Assembly: GCF_012273895.1 (NCBI RefSeq)
Contig: NC_052102.1
Coordinates: 10,286,002 to 10,350,001, forward strand
DNA from: Zerene cesonia
Taxonomy: Eukaryota > Arthropoda > Insecta > Lepidoptera > Pieridae
Length of the DNA stretch: 64,000 nucleotides
Reading direction: 5' to 3'
The first letter of the stretch is position 1; every line of letters begins with the position of its first letter. The translations under genes were made by a program, and so were the position numbers. The notes beneath the pieces were generated by a model. The model was not told where the DNA came from. It worked only from the letters and a program-made list of their open reading frames with translations, and made no database searches. Positions 39,901 through 50,300 of the stretch are shown piece after piece.

Positions 39901-42900
39901 ATACCATCGTTCTCAGAGTGGGCACAAAAGCAATTAGCGGAAGCGGAGAAAAAAGATACAGTGTTGAACCACTCGAGTCAACCTAGTCATAGCAATACGA
40001 ATTTTAGCAGTAAGAGCACCAAGCTACGGTCGAAGAACTACGCGTCGCCGGCGTGCGGGGCCAAAGTGATCGCCGTGAACCCAGAAGCCGGTTCGGCGAG
40101 TTCTATATTGTCTCCCAACAGAGACGAGTACATGCTCAATACATGTAACAGTCGCATCTGGTTCGTGGTCGAGCTGTGCGAGGCTGTTCAAGCTCAAAAG
40201 ATAGAAATAGCAAATTTCGAATTGTTCTCTTCAACTCCCAAAGACATCGCTGTGTATTTCAGCGATCGTTTCCCCACGCGGGAATGGGCAAGCGTCGGTC
40301 AGTTCACCGCTCAAGACATGAGAGACATACAGAGTTTTGATTTATTTCCACATCTGTTCGGAAAATTTATAAAAGTTGAGATGCTTTCGCACCATGGGTC
40401 AGAACACTACTGCCCCATTTCGCTGTTCAAGGTTTATGGAACGTCTGAATTCGAAGTACTTGAAAAGGAAAGCTCTCAACATTCACCTCATATTGAGGAA
40501 GATGAAGACGATGAAATAATAGACGTTCCTGATATTCCGGCAGCTGAAACAGAGCCGACGAAGAACCTCTTCGGCTCCGCCAGAGATGCGGTCATGTCTA
40601 TTGTTAAGAAAGCTGCTCAAGCGTTTAAAACGGAAGTTCCTAAAAATGTGTCCAGTGAACAAAACGATACATTATCAGACAAAGTGTACAAACGGTGTTG
40701 CTCTCCCAGCCATATTATAGTGTGTGATAATTGTAGTGAAACTCTTTACAGTGAAGTGTATGAACTTCTTAGTTGTAGCTCGGACAAATTAACAAATTTA
40801 GTGCGGCAAGTGTTCCTAAGAGACACGTTGAAGTGTACGGGGATATGTCAGCGTTTCGGTTTAGATTTTAAAAGTACAAAGACAATAGAGTTCAGTGATG
40901 AACGTGTCGCGTATATGAACGCTATGTTTCCGCCAAAATACTTGGCTGCCTTGTGTAATATCCTTGCGATTAAGGAAAAGAAGGTCGTTTTAAATACTAG
41001 CTTTGAGACTGAATTAAATGTTACCACAAATGTTACGATTGACGACTCACCGCAGAAGATAAACAGTGAAACAAATAGTGAACATGACATTAATTCTATT
41101 CCAATTAAAAGTAACGATATTGATAATGATAAAGACAATGAAACTGTTCTGTCAGAGGAGAAACTTGTTGTACCTGAAGAGAAGAATGAGAGTACCCCCG
41201 TAGATGTATTAAAAGAGGATAACATAGAGAATATTAAAGATGAAACACCGGCGTTTATTGATGACGGCCTCGTACCTGAGTGGCATGAAGAAATATCATC
41301 AGAAAGTAAAAATGTTGAAATTCCTGAGGCAGATAATAAGGAAAATAATCAGAAGCCTGATAAAAATGGTAAACAAGAAATATCGGTGGAGAAAACCAAA
41401 GAAACATTCAACAATGGAGGCGAAGAAATGAATGATGCAACAATTATTACCGATAATGATAATTTTATGTCGGATTTCGATCAAATGGCAGTGGACCCGG
41501 CGCCCCCTGGCACACAAAACCCCATAAACCAGAATCCAGCTCAAACTACGATACAAAAGGAATCTGTATTCCTTCGGTTATCAAATAGAGTAAAGGTGGG
41601 TAACTTGTTTCCTATAATTACTTTTCTTATTATCATTTGCTCACTTTATAGAAAATATCCTGCCACTAAAACTCTAATCATAGTTGCAAAATTTACATAA
41701 ATAATTGTATGGAACAAAATTTTGTAATTAAATTTTTAAACATTTAGCTGTTCATTCAATGTTGAATTAAAAATAAACATTTTACAATAAAAAAAATACA
41801 GCAAAAAAAAAAACAAAATAAATTCAACATTTTAATATTTCTAATTTATCAACAGATTTTACGCGTAATCGTATTTCTAAGAGATAATATGTACACATGT
41901 GTGGGTGCAGCCATGTGTACCGACAGGGCCGGCCGGGACCGTTGATTGGTTGATTGCATAAATTAGTGGTGTGTCCTTCTAGCTTTTGAAGTCCCCCTAA
42001 CCGAAATGATTTTCAATTTCAGACACTCGAGCGCAACATGTCTCTCTCGGGACAGTATCTGGAAGAGCTGAGTCGACGATACAAGAAACAAGTTGAAGAA
42101 ATGCAGAAGTCTTTCGAAAAGACCATAGTTCAGATGACAGAAGAACGGAAGAAGAGCAACGAGAGGGAGCAAAAATATCTAGAACAAATGAACAACGTAC
42201 AAGAACAACTGGCAAAGATGACAAAGACAATGGAACTTTTGATGGAGGAAAGGGACAGCTGGTTCGGAAACGTGACCTTCTTCAAGTTCATCGTATTCCA
42301 AGCTATTATCATTACAGCAGTTATCTATTATTTATCAAAGAGGCGAAAAGCAGAGCCTATAATAGTGCATATACCTAAAAAGCTCAAGAAAAGACAAGAG
42401 AAGCTAAGGCGTAAGTCCGTTGAGGGCGTAAGTGGCCACGCCACTCCAGCGGTCAAGAAACGAAGGCCCAGCGAAGAAGCGTTTCAAATAGCGCGACAAT
42501 CCACTGACGAAGTAGTCAGAGAGCAAGACAGCGGTGAATGGCAAATTGCCCGGAAGAACAGAAAACGAAAACCATCCATAATACACAAGAGTATGGAACC
42601 AGATTCCAGCGTCATCGATCAGGACGTAGTGAGGAAACTGGATGACAATCCCATACCGCTGGACGAGGGCGAATATTTCGCACCCGTGTCAGAGCCCGTA
42701 GAGTTTATCGATGTAAATGATAAGAAAGAGTTACCAAAAACGAACGGGTCTTTCTTCAATAACTTGAAGAACAAGACCCTCAAAACTAGACGGCTCTCCT
42801 CTCCGGCCTTTTTGAGAACTCTGAACAGACAGAGCTTAAGAAGTACGCCGAGTCCCATAGAACCTATTTTCAACGGCAAAGTGGGCAAAAAGGCCGCCTC

Positions 42901-43021
42901 AGAATCTCCCACGGGCAGCCTTTGGTCCGACTCCACGGAAATATCTCAGAACGGACAGCTCAGTGAAAATGGTAATAAGAAAAAGAAAAGCATAAAAAAT
43001 ATCCTAAAGAAAGTGTTTTAA
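36898..43021 (+). CDS. SUCO: SUN domain-containing ossification factor (SUCO/Slp1 family) ER membrane protein, 3 exons
   Basis: Coding exons are 36898-36989, 39540-41595 and 42023-43021, about 1048 residues. Junctions are GT..AG and phases agree. The start at 36898 gives a signal peptide (residues 1-20, Leu/Ala-rich core). A SUN domain spans about residues 190-330, with family text 'NYASPACGAKVIAVNPEAGS', 'WFVVELCEA' and 'NFELFSSTPKDIAVYFSDR'. A cysteine-rich stretch lies near 415-465. Exon 3 begins a coiled coil ('LERNMSLSGQYLEELSRRY', from residue 718) that leads to one membrane helix (about 803-820) and a basic tail. Known for the family: type I ER membrane proteins with a lumenal SUN domain; yeast Slp1 works with Emp65 to protect folding proteins, and vertebrate SUCO is needed for collagen secretion in bone. 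It converges with the METTL13-like gene. Length is near that of vertebrate SUCO (about 1250) but shorter. Confidence 0.93.
37826..38005. mobile_element. Short non-autonomous repeat, family B, copy 2
   Basis: It sits in intron 1 of the SUCO-like gene. It shares 'gttctgccttactcttatca', 'tatgaaaaatagatgttggc' and 'aaatttcatgagaatctg' with the copy at 7568. A SINE-like piece ('aggggggaagtaccacaccc') lies just upstream at 37728-37800. Confidence 0.65.
38150..38243 (+). repeat. Dispersed repeat, family F, degraded copy
   Basis: 'acggggacggagccgtggaa', 'ccttattcctaccgacc' and 'actgcgggaaca' align loosely with 10720-10840. An internal direct duplication 'ccgatgtc' x3 has arisen locally. It lies in intron 1 of the SUCO-like gene. 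Confidence 0.45.
38579..38782 (-). mobile_element. Lep1-like Helitron, family A, copy 5
   Basis: It opens 'ctagctgcgccccgcggttt', where 'cgcgg' and 'ccgcg' can form the terminal hairpin, and closes 'tttataatattagtaggact'. It has few differences from the copy at 50186, so it may be a recent insertion. It lies in intron 1 of the SUCO-like gene. Confidence 0.82.
39540..41595 (+). CDS. SUCO: SUCO-like exon 2: acidic linker, SUN domain, cysteine-rich region
   Basis: This is a single large exon of 685 codons after the split codon. It follows a good acceptor ('tttctattttccag') and ends at 'gtgggt' on a codon boundary. The order is an acidic low-complexity segment, the SUN domain, 'GSARDAVMSIVKKAAQAFK', a Cys-rich block, a long acidic Asn/Asp/Glu-rich linker and 'SVFLRLSNRVK', which continues in exon 3. 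Reading through the donor stays open until 41700 (see findings). Confidence 0.93.
41772..41791 (+). terminator. Two AATAAA signals inside SUCO-like intron 2
   Basis: AATAAA occurs at 41772-41777 and 41786-41791, 72-90 bp past a stop codon (41698-41700) that ends a frame reading through the exon 2 donor. They could serve an intronic poly(A) isoform. The AT-richness of the region makes chance occurrence possible. Confidence 0.35.
42023..43021 (+). CDS. SUCO: SUCO-like exon 3: coiled coil, membrane helix, cytosolic tail
   Basis: The acceptor is 'tttcaatttcag'. The exon begins in phase 0 with 'TLERNMSLSGQYLEELS'. Heptad-like charged residues (Lys/Glu/Gln) run for about 75 residues, then 'FKFIVFQAIIITAVIYYL' forms the membrane helix. 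A Lys/Arg/Ser-rich tail of about 225 residues ends in 'KSIKNILKKVF' and stop TAA. The tail is presumably cytosolic, as expected for a type I protein. Confidence 0.93.
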   Translation, partial: TLERNMSLSGQYLEELSRRYKKQVEEMQKSFEKTIVQMTEERKKSNEREQKYLEQMNNVQEQLAKMTKTMELLMEERDSWFGNVTFFKFIVFQAIIITAVIYYLSKRRKAEPIIVHIPKKLKKRQEKLRRKSVEGVSGHATPAVKKRRPSEEAFQIARQSTDEVVREQDSGEWQIARKNRKRKPSIIHKSMEPDSSVIDQDVVRKLDDNPIPLDEGEYFAPVSEPVEFIDVNDKKELPKTNGSFFNNLKNKTLKTRRLSSPAFLRTLNRQSLRSTPSPIEPIFNGKVGKKAASESPTGSLWSDSTEISQNGQLSENGNKKKKSIKNILKKVF

Positions 43022-43277
43022 GACTTAATATATGTAATGTAATTGTTTCTATTGCTTTTAAGCATTCGGCTATTGTAATTTATTTCATCATGAATGTATT
43101 TTAAATTATTGTATAGTATTTGTATGATTGTTAGACCTCTATAGGTGCCAATTGTGATAAATTAGGGAGCCTAATGATATGTTAGCTGTTATGATTTGTT
43201 TTGTAATGCCGTTGGTTGACAATAAGGTAAATTGTGGATGGACGCTAGTCGGGCGAGTCGCGATACAAAGAAATGGC

Positions 43278-43283
43278 ATTAAA
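43278..43283 (+). terminator. Candidate poly(A) signal of the SUCO-like gene (ATTAAA)
   Basis: ATTAAA lies 257 bp after the stop and is followed within 20-40 bp by a GT-rich stretch ('ctgttgtttt'). No canonical AATAAA is seen closer in. Confidence 0.45.
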
Positions 43284-43396
43284 TGCGTTTATTTTAATTC
43301 TGTTGTTTTATTATGCATGGCCTTAATACATATTCATTAGCATCTATTGAATGCTGATAGAAGTGTATTTGTATTCTATTATCTTTTGTTTCATCT

Positions 43397-43608
43397 ACTA
43401 TATAAAAATAAGTCGGGTTTTCCTTCCTGACGCTATAACTCGAGAACGCACGAACCGATTTCCACGGTTTTGCATTCGTTTGAAAGGTCTCGGGCTCCGT
43501 GAGGTTTATAGCAAAGAAAATTCGGGAAAAATTTCAACAGAAAAGCGGGAAAATCATTTTTCACATACAGCCATCCGGTGGCGAAACGGAGTTCGCCGGG
43601 TTTGCTAG
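43397..43608 (+). mobile_element. Helitron-like repeat, family D
   Basis: It contains 'gacgctataactcgagaacg', 'cacgaaccgatttccacggt' and 'gaggtttatagcaaagaaaa'. It ends with a hairpin (GGCGAA at 43580, TTCGCC at 43592) and then 'gggtttgctagtt'. A hairpin shortly before CTAG followed by T is the terminus expected for a Helitron. It lies downstream of SUCO. Confidence 0.6.
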
Positions 43609-44106
43609 TTATTATAATAAATAAGTTTTTCTCTGAAGTCATGCTAACTGAAAATTTCTATCTGAAGTGATGCAGATATTTAACGTAATTTATTTTAATT
43701 GCTAGCAATTACGCATACTATTTTATTTTATATTTAAATTAAATACTCAAAACTGCATTATAACTATTTAACATAACTAAAGGTAATATATATTTTCAAA
43801 GTACATATTTAACGAGAAAAGTACTAAAAATTAACAGATGTTTTTTAAGAAAATAACCTAAAAATGTTTGCTTCATAAGTGAGCAAAGAATATTGAAAGT
43901 CATTAAGTACTTTCCGATGATTAATATTATGTTTCGGCAATTCGAAAGCGTATTTGAAGAAAGTCTAGTTGAATTAATAAATGCTTAAGTTTAATAACAC
44001 TTTCGAAGTTGTTACTGTTTAAATTGTAAATTTAACCGTTATTTCTTATTTTGGTTAAGCTGTTTCGGAGAACGTCTGTAAACACTGATGCACGAATTTT
44101 ATATAT

Positions 44107-44262
44107 AACCAGCTATTCGCCCGTGTTACGTATATAGTCTATCTCACTTAATTGTACCTTTCTAATGGTAAATAAATTTTTGAAATCAATCCAGTAGTTT
44201 GTGTGAAAACACTAAAAGTATACTTACACACAAATCTTTCCTCATTAATATTAGTGTATAAG
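44107..44262. repeat. Degraded transposon-end fragment
   Basis: 'accagctattcgcccgtgtt', 'aaatcaatccagtagtttgt' and 'ttcctcattaatattagtgt' follow the same order of blocks as family A but are much diverged. It lies between the convergent SUCO and METTL13 genes. Confidence 0.5.
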
Positions 44263-44297
44263 AAATATAATAACTCTAAATAAGTCAAATTAAATAT

Positions 44298-44303
44298 TTT
44301 ATT
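44298..44303 (-). terminator. Poly(A) signal of the METTL13-like gene
   Basis: AATAAA on the minus strand starts 24 bp after the stop codon at 44328, so the 3' UTR would be very short. Confidence 0.65.
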
Positions 44304-44327
44304 TACACATAACAATAACACTTACAA

Positions 44328-47300
44328 CTACGATATAACATTAACAGACTGCAACAAGTCCTTTAAATCGACACATTTCACTTTGACAAGTTTTCTTTCC
44401 CGCGCATTCGCGTTTAACTTTTTCGCGGCATTTTCCAAGTCGTCCACAGTATACGCTGTGTCGCTATTGGTTGCGAAAATAATTTCGTTCACTTCTTCAT
44501 ATAATTTGATAGACACTATATGCTTGAAATGTCTTTTTAAAGATTCCATTATGGTTTCTTGAAGGGATTTGTCACGACACACCAAATTGAGGATGAAGTG
44601 GCCTGAAAAACGACAGATTTTGTATGAGTTAGAAAGAAAGAAAGAAAGAAATCGTTTTGCAATATCTATGATATATTAAATTATATTAAACACATTTTTA
44701 ATTTTTTTTTTCATAATGAGTTATGTGTAATATTAGCCTATGTATATTGTGTACTAAAGTATCTGTAGAACTAGCTTCTCATGGTACCTGAACGGGGAAT
44801 CGATATCAGTACGACTTTATCACTCGAAAAGTTCTCTTCGGCTCTTATCTGTAAAAGTTGGTTTCCTAACCGGTGTTAAATTAAAAGTATGTAAACAGAA
44901 CAACTGGTCCGATTTGAAAAATTCTTTCAGTGTTAGATATCCCATTTAATGAGGAAGGCTATCACTCTAAGACCAGCAGCAGCGGAGCACCAATGAAGAA
45001 TGTTTCAAAATCGGGGGATTTTTTTCTACTAAGAGCTTTAGCTGCGGGCGCTGCGAGTTGGCATTAGCCCAAAGTAACTGTTCCGCGCAGACAAAGTCAC
45101 GGGCGACAGCTAGTACCCTATACAATTGGCCAATGAACCAAAACCCACCATCCTCTCCGAGTATCCTGTCCACATTCGTCAGTGTCTCGTCGGTGAGGAA
45201 CTGCGGCGGCGGACACGAGAGGCCCAGCGTGCGGTCCTTGCTGTCCACGTCGAACATCACGCAGTCCAAGTGGCCACCTGGAATACAGTATAAATTATTT
45301 TAATTGGAGATGTCATTATTTTGGCTGCGTTTGGATTGCCTTATACTGACGATATTGCCCTGTTTATGGGCAGTGGTGACTACTTAACATCAGGTGGGCC
45401 TTAGCTTTCTCTGTCATAAAAAAAGATCTGCCTAATCATATACGACGGATACATTTATCCCTACTAATATTATTAATTCGAAAGTAACTCTCTATGTGTC
45501 TGTTTCTCTGTGTCGTCTTCACACTTAGGTGTGGTCTAAAAGACTCAATCAGTTCAGTGGTTTGGACCATCCGGTCTTAAAGTCAGTAATAATTATTGTC
45601 TACTCCACTCATACATATCTTTACAGAAAGGGAGACGGTTTAAAAGAATATACCAATTTTTGTATTCTCAAAATTGGAAAAAATCAGGGTCCTAAGAAAA
45701 ATTCAATTCTGACAGCTATTGAGTATTATTATCAAGGTACAAGTGACATCATGGTCACTCACAAAACCAGCCAGTGCAAACCTAACCCAACCACTTACCA
45801 TTCTCAGCGCGATCCTTCAGGAAGTCCAGGCCATCTTTGATTTCCACCTGTAGCTTATCATCGATTTCCAGCTCAAAGTGCCCCTTGGCCACCTCAACCA
45901 TGGCCGGATCTAGGTCCACAGCCACCAGTCTAGCGTCAGGCAGGCTTTTCTTCAGGAACATGGCGAGTCCCCCCCCACCGAGGCCGAGTATAGCAACATG
46001 CGCGTGCGCAGGTGCGGCGAGCAAGTGTACCGACACGCACATGAACGCGTGGTACTGCGATATGTGGCCGAAGTCGATCACTTGGCGCTCTTTGTTTTTG
46101 CGTTTCACTGAAATGTAAGGGAAAGTTACCTTTAATTTTTTTACAAAAAGTTCACCGACGTCATTGGGGGTGGGGGGAGGGGGCTAAAATGGGCCCAAGT
46201 GATAACAATTTCCTATCAAACACAAGAAGAATTACGTCAGTCGGATGAAAACCCATCGAGTTGTTGTGATACAAAACCGTAAACAAATTAACTTGAATTG
46301 AATTGAAGCGATTCGTCGCTTCGTCTATGGGACTGTCGGTTGAACATAATAATAGTAAATTACTTTTATTGAGTTTAAAGCCACGTACTCCATGTAACAC
46401 AAATTACATAAAAATATAGGCGGTCCGTCCCAGCTTCGCCCGTGATAATTATTAGCCTTTAGCAACCAGGGATCAGGTACATACGCAACGGCGAAATAAA
46501 TTGAAATCAGTCAAGTAGTTCCTGAGACAAGCGTGTACAAACCAACACACAAACTCTGCAGCTATATTTCATTACGTTAAGTATTTTATGCCTTATAGCA
46601 ATAAATGATTTAATCATCATCATCATCAGGCCATATATGTTCCCACAGCTGGAACACAGGCCTCCTATGAGGGTAATTTTTTATATCAATAAATTTATCT
46701 TTATTTCCCTTCAAATAGTCCATAATTTAAATCGTCTTCAAACTATCTTACCAGTCTTCACCCTAGCTTCCGACTGCACCAGAAACTGGTTATCGAGAAA
46801 CACCAGCCTCCTGTAGACCTCCCCTTCCACCTCCACATCCTCTATCACGAACTCTCCTGATACTTTAGAGCTGCCGGAGAACACTGGCGTCCGTTTACCT
46901 ACGTCACTTCCCAGCGAGAGAAAAGGGATCTGGAAGGAGGTAGATACCGATTTCGATGATAATTGGCAGTGTTCTACCACATAAGCTATAGAAGTACTGA
47001 CTTTTACCCACGGGTTCGTCCATCTGCTTATTAAGAATCGTTGAAGTGATTGCAACTGTTTATAAAGAAAGCATGGGGGCAGCCAGGTTGGTGTTGAACT
47101 ATTTTTCTACGTTATATGACGGTTATTTTATACACTTGAAGCCATAGGCCCGTTTCCTTATCCTCACCCTTCCCAGTGCCTTCCTTCTTTCATGTCGTAA
47201 ATATTCCTTATCTCTCACCCCTCAGAGTTATTACCTCTACACTATATGCTTCTGCGAATGGTCGTGGGCTGTGGTGATCGCTTACCATCAGGTGAACCAC

Positions 47301-50300
47301 CAGCTCAGTATAGGTAGGTATAGGCTCATAGGTCATAGCAGGTATGCTATGATATAAACAAAAAGTTTTATTTACCTTAAACCAAAGTTAAAAGTATCCA
47401 CAACATTCTTTCACCAACAATGTTTATCAACTGTTGCTTAATAGTTGTTTAACCACATGTACAAAGGCAAATTCCAACTTGATACCCTCATAACGTTACC
47501 TGTCCACTAAACCCGAATGGTATCAGCATCTTGGCGGAATGCGCCAACTCCTCTTTGACCGCGTCCAAGCTGCTAAAGTGATGACCTCGCCTCAACACGG
47601 CCACCACCAGCCGCGCTGACTTCGCAGACTCCTGCAACTGCCGTCGACCAGCTGCTGTTCCGAATAACCACTCGGATTCACTGGAACGACCATTGTCCAT
47701 TTATTAAACGACCTCTTTTGTGCGTCCCCACCGGGAATCAAACCCAAGACCTCTCGGTTCTACGCGCACCCGTTAACCACATTACAAAGTAGGCGGTCAT
47801 TCCAAGAGTTAAATGGCAAAAAATATTCACGTAACTTAGAACTCTGTAAAGTTTAAAGATTTAAAAAGCAGGTTTTGTTATATTCATTCCAAATTTCCTT
47901 CTGCAAGATTTTGACAAAAACATGTTTTCGTGTAGCGACGCAGGTAAACAAGTTTTACAGTTTATATTTCCGTCTAAAATTATCACGCGTTTTGCGTAGG
48001 CGGCGCAAATTAAACATGTGATAAAAATAGAAATTTATGTATATTATTAATGTTCTCGCTTGTAATTATCATAAGAAACTCGTGATTTATTACTTTCAAG
48101 TGGGTTAATTGTGAGTTATGGAATTTAATTAGCCGAAGCAAGTTCAAATTTTCGTCTAACAATAATATTATAAGAACAAGATTCCGAGAACCTTTAAGTT
48201 TACTGTTGATATATTTAAGATGTTAGACATTAATAAAAAGCCACAAAATCAGGAAGTTATCTCTGTATTTCTAGTGTATAAAAACGCACAGTACTTTGTC
48301 ATTTATTTTCAAGTAACTATTATTTTATTATAAACAGAAGTTCCCAAAAAACGAAGGATTTCGACTGTATCTTTCTACTCGATAACTCCGTAGGTTTCCA
48401 ATCGATTGACATGATTATTTTTATATTAATAGGAAATTTATATCATTTGGTTCCATTAGAAAATCTAAAGTGAGGTACCACTTTAGATATATTGCCAACC
48501 CAGGTACGACAGATTTTACCGTGGGTTATGTCGGATTCCTACCGACCAAAACCCCATTGTGTTCCGTCGAGCCGCTTCAGTGAAGGGGCCACGGGAGCCC
48601 GGTTATGATTCGTCCGCGACATACCTAGTACATCTGCGATATTATTCAGTTAATTCAGATAATATTCAACGGAAGCGACAATAAGATACAATTTCAATTA
48701 TTTACCTTACACAAGAGCCACACTCGAATGCCATACATACATTTAAACTTATTTGTATGTATAATTATTATTCATATCGTTGGAAAGTAAAATGTTTTAA
48801 ATTTGATTAATTACCTTTAAAAAAAGTCCTAGTTTCACTTATGATTTCACAGGAATCGCATAAAAAAAGTCACTGTAATACTTTTTTTTTTTTACTTTTT
48901 TTTATAAACAAAATCTTTGCCTATCCTTTCAACTGCTTTGTCCGAAATTAACATAAAAAAAATTAACCGCGCTTTTTCAGCCACTGTTTTTTCTAGAACA
49001 ATTCCTTCCAAACTGTATGGAGCATCTTAGTGCGTCTGCATTTAATGGCTCGCTACACCTCCGCGTCCAACCGACTGCTGGTGGAGAACCACGCATGCTA
49101 CAGAAAACTATGGAGACTTCCTTGTTCTACATTTTTATACGGCTTGTATGTTTGAATGTAAACGACTCCTTTGAGTCTAAAGGAGTCGGAATCAAATCAA
49201 TTGATTGCATGTAACTGACTCCTTTAGATTCGATTTTGACCCACTCTAAACGGAGAGATTTAATTCAATCTTTATACACTTATCATGGATTGGTGACAAT
49301 ACAATAATTTCATGAGTTTATATTTTTTCTATGAATATCGATTATCCTGATTATGATCGCCAGGGTAACATAATATCCTTACGTATGTGAGACAAATTAG
49401 ATGATTCAACCATGTGTGTTACGGTATTTTATTAATTTTGTATCAATATTCAATGTAAATTAAATCTCTGGCGCAAACCGGCCGTAATGTTCATAATATA
49501 TGTGCGTTTATGTGGGATAACTTATGAGCATATGTCATGATGTAATAAGTCGCACATACTAATAAGACGTGCAGCATACAGATAAATTGCCATCGAACAT
49601 TTACAATACTGTTTAACAAATCAAACAATTTCCACAAAAATGCATCCTAACACGCTCTACAGTTTTCTGTTCCAAAGAACTTCGCGATTTCGGGCACGGC
49701 TCCAAATAGATCGCCGTGTAAATATTATGCAGATCCTTCTGGACGCTATATTCAACACATCGTAAATAAACATCTTGATGTGATTTGTTTACTACTAGAG
49801 TTTGGTTAAATATTACAAATATATAAACGTCATTTTCAAAAAAAACTTTAAGAAGAAGAATGTCGTAGAAAAGAAAATCACTAGAGGATTAATTAAGCTG
49901 TATGTTAAAAGTTTATGTATATAAATTACGTGTCATGTTGTTTGTCCGGGATGGACACCTAAACTACTGTATCGATTTTAATCAAATTTGCACATCGTGT
50001 ACAGTTTGATTCAACTTAAAAGATAGGGAAGCTGATATTATTTCAATTACAATAATGACTACCCAGGCGGAGCCAGGGCGTGCAGCTAGTTATTTTATAT
50101 AAAGTCAGACAAGAAAAAGACTAAAACGAAGTAGTTAAAATTGTGACAGAACTTATAGTGTGATTAAAATATTTTGAACAGGGAAATCCTACTAATATTA
50201 TAAATGCGAAAGTTTGTAAGGATGTGTGTGTTTGTTGCTCCTTCACGAAAAAATTACTCAACCGATTGCAATGAAGTTTGGTACGTAGACAGCTGGAGAA

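Noticed and set aside
47715..47797. Functional tRNA gene
   Set aside because: A-box-like and B-box-like text is present, but the acceptor stem does not pair, so it is listed as a tRNA-derived repeat.
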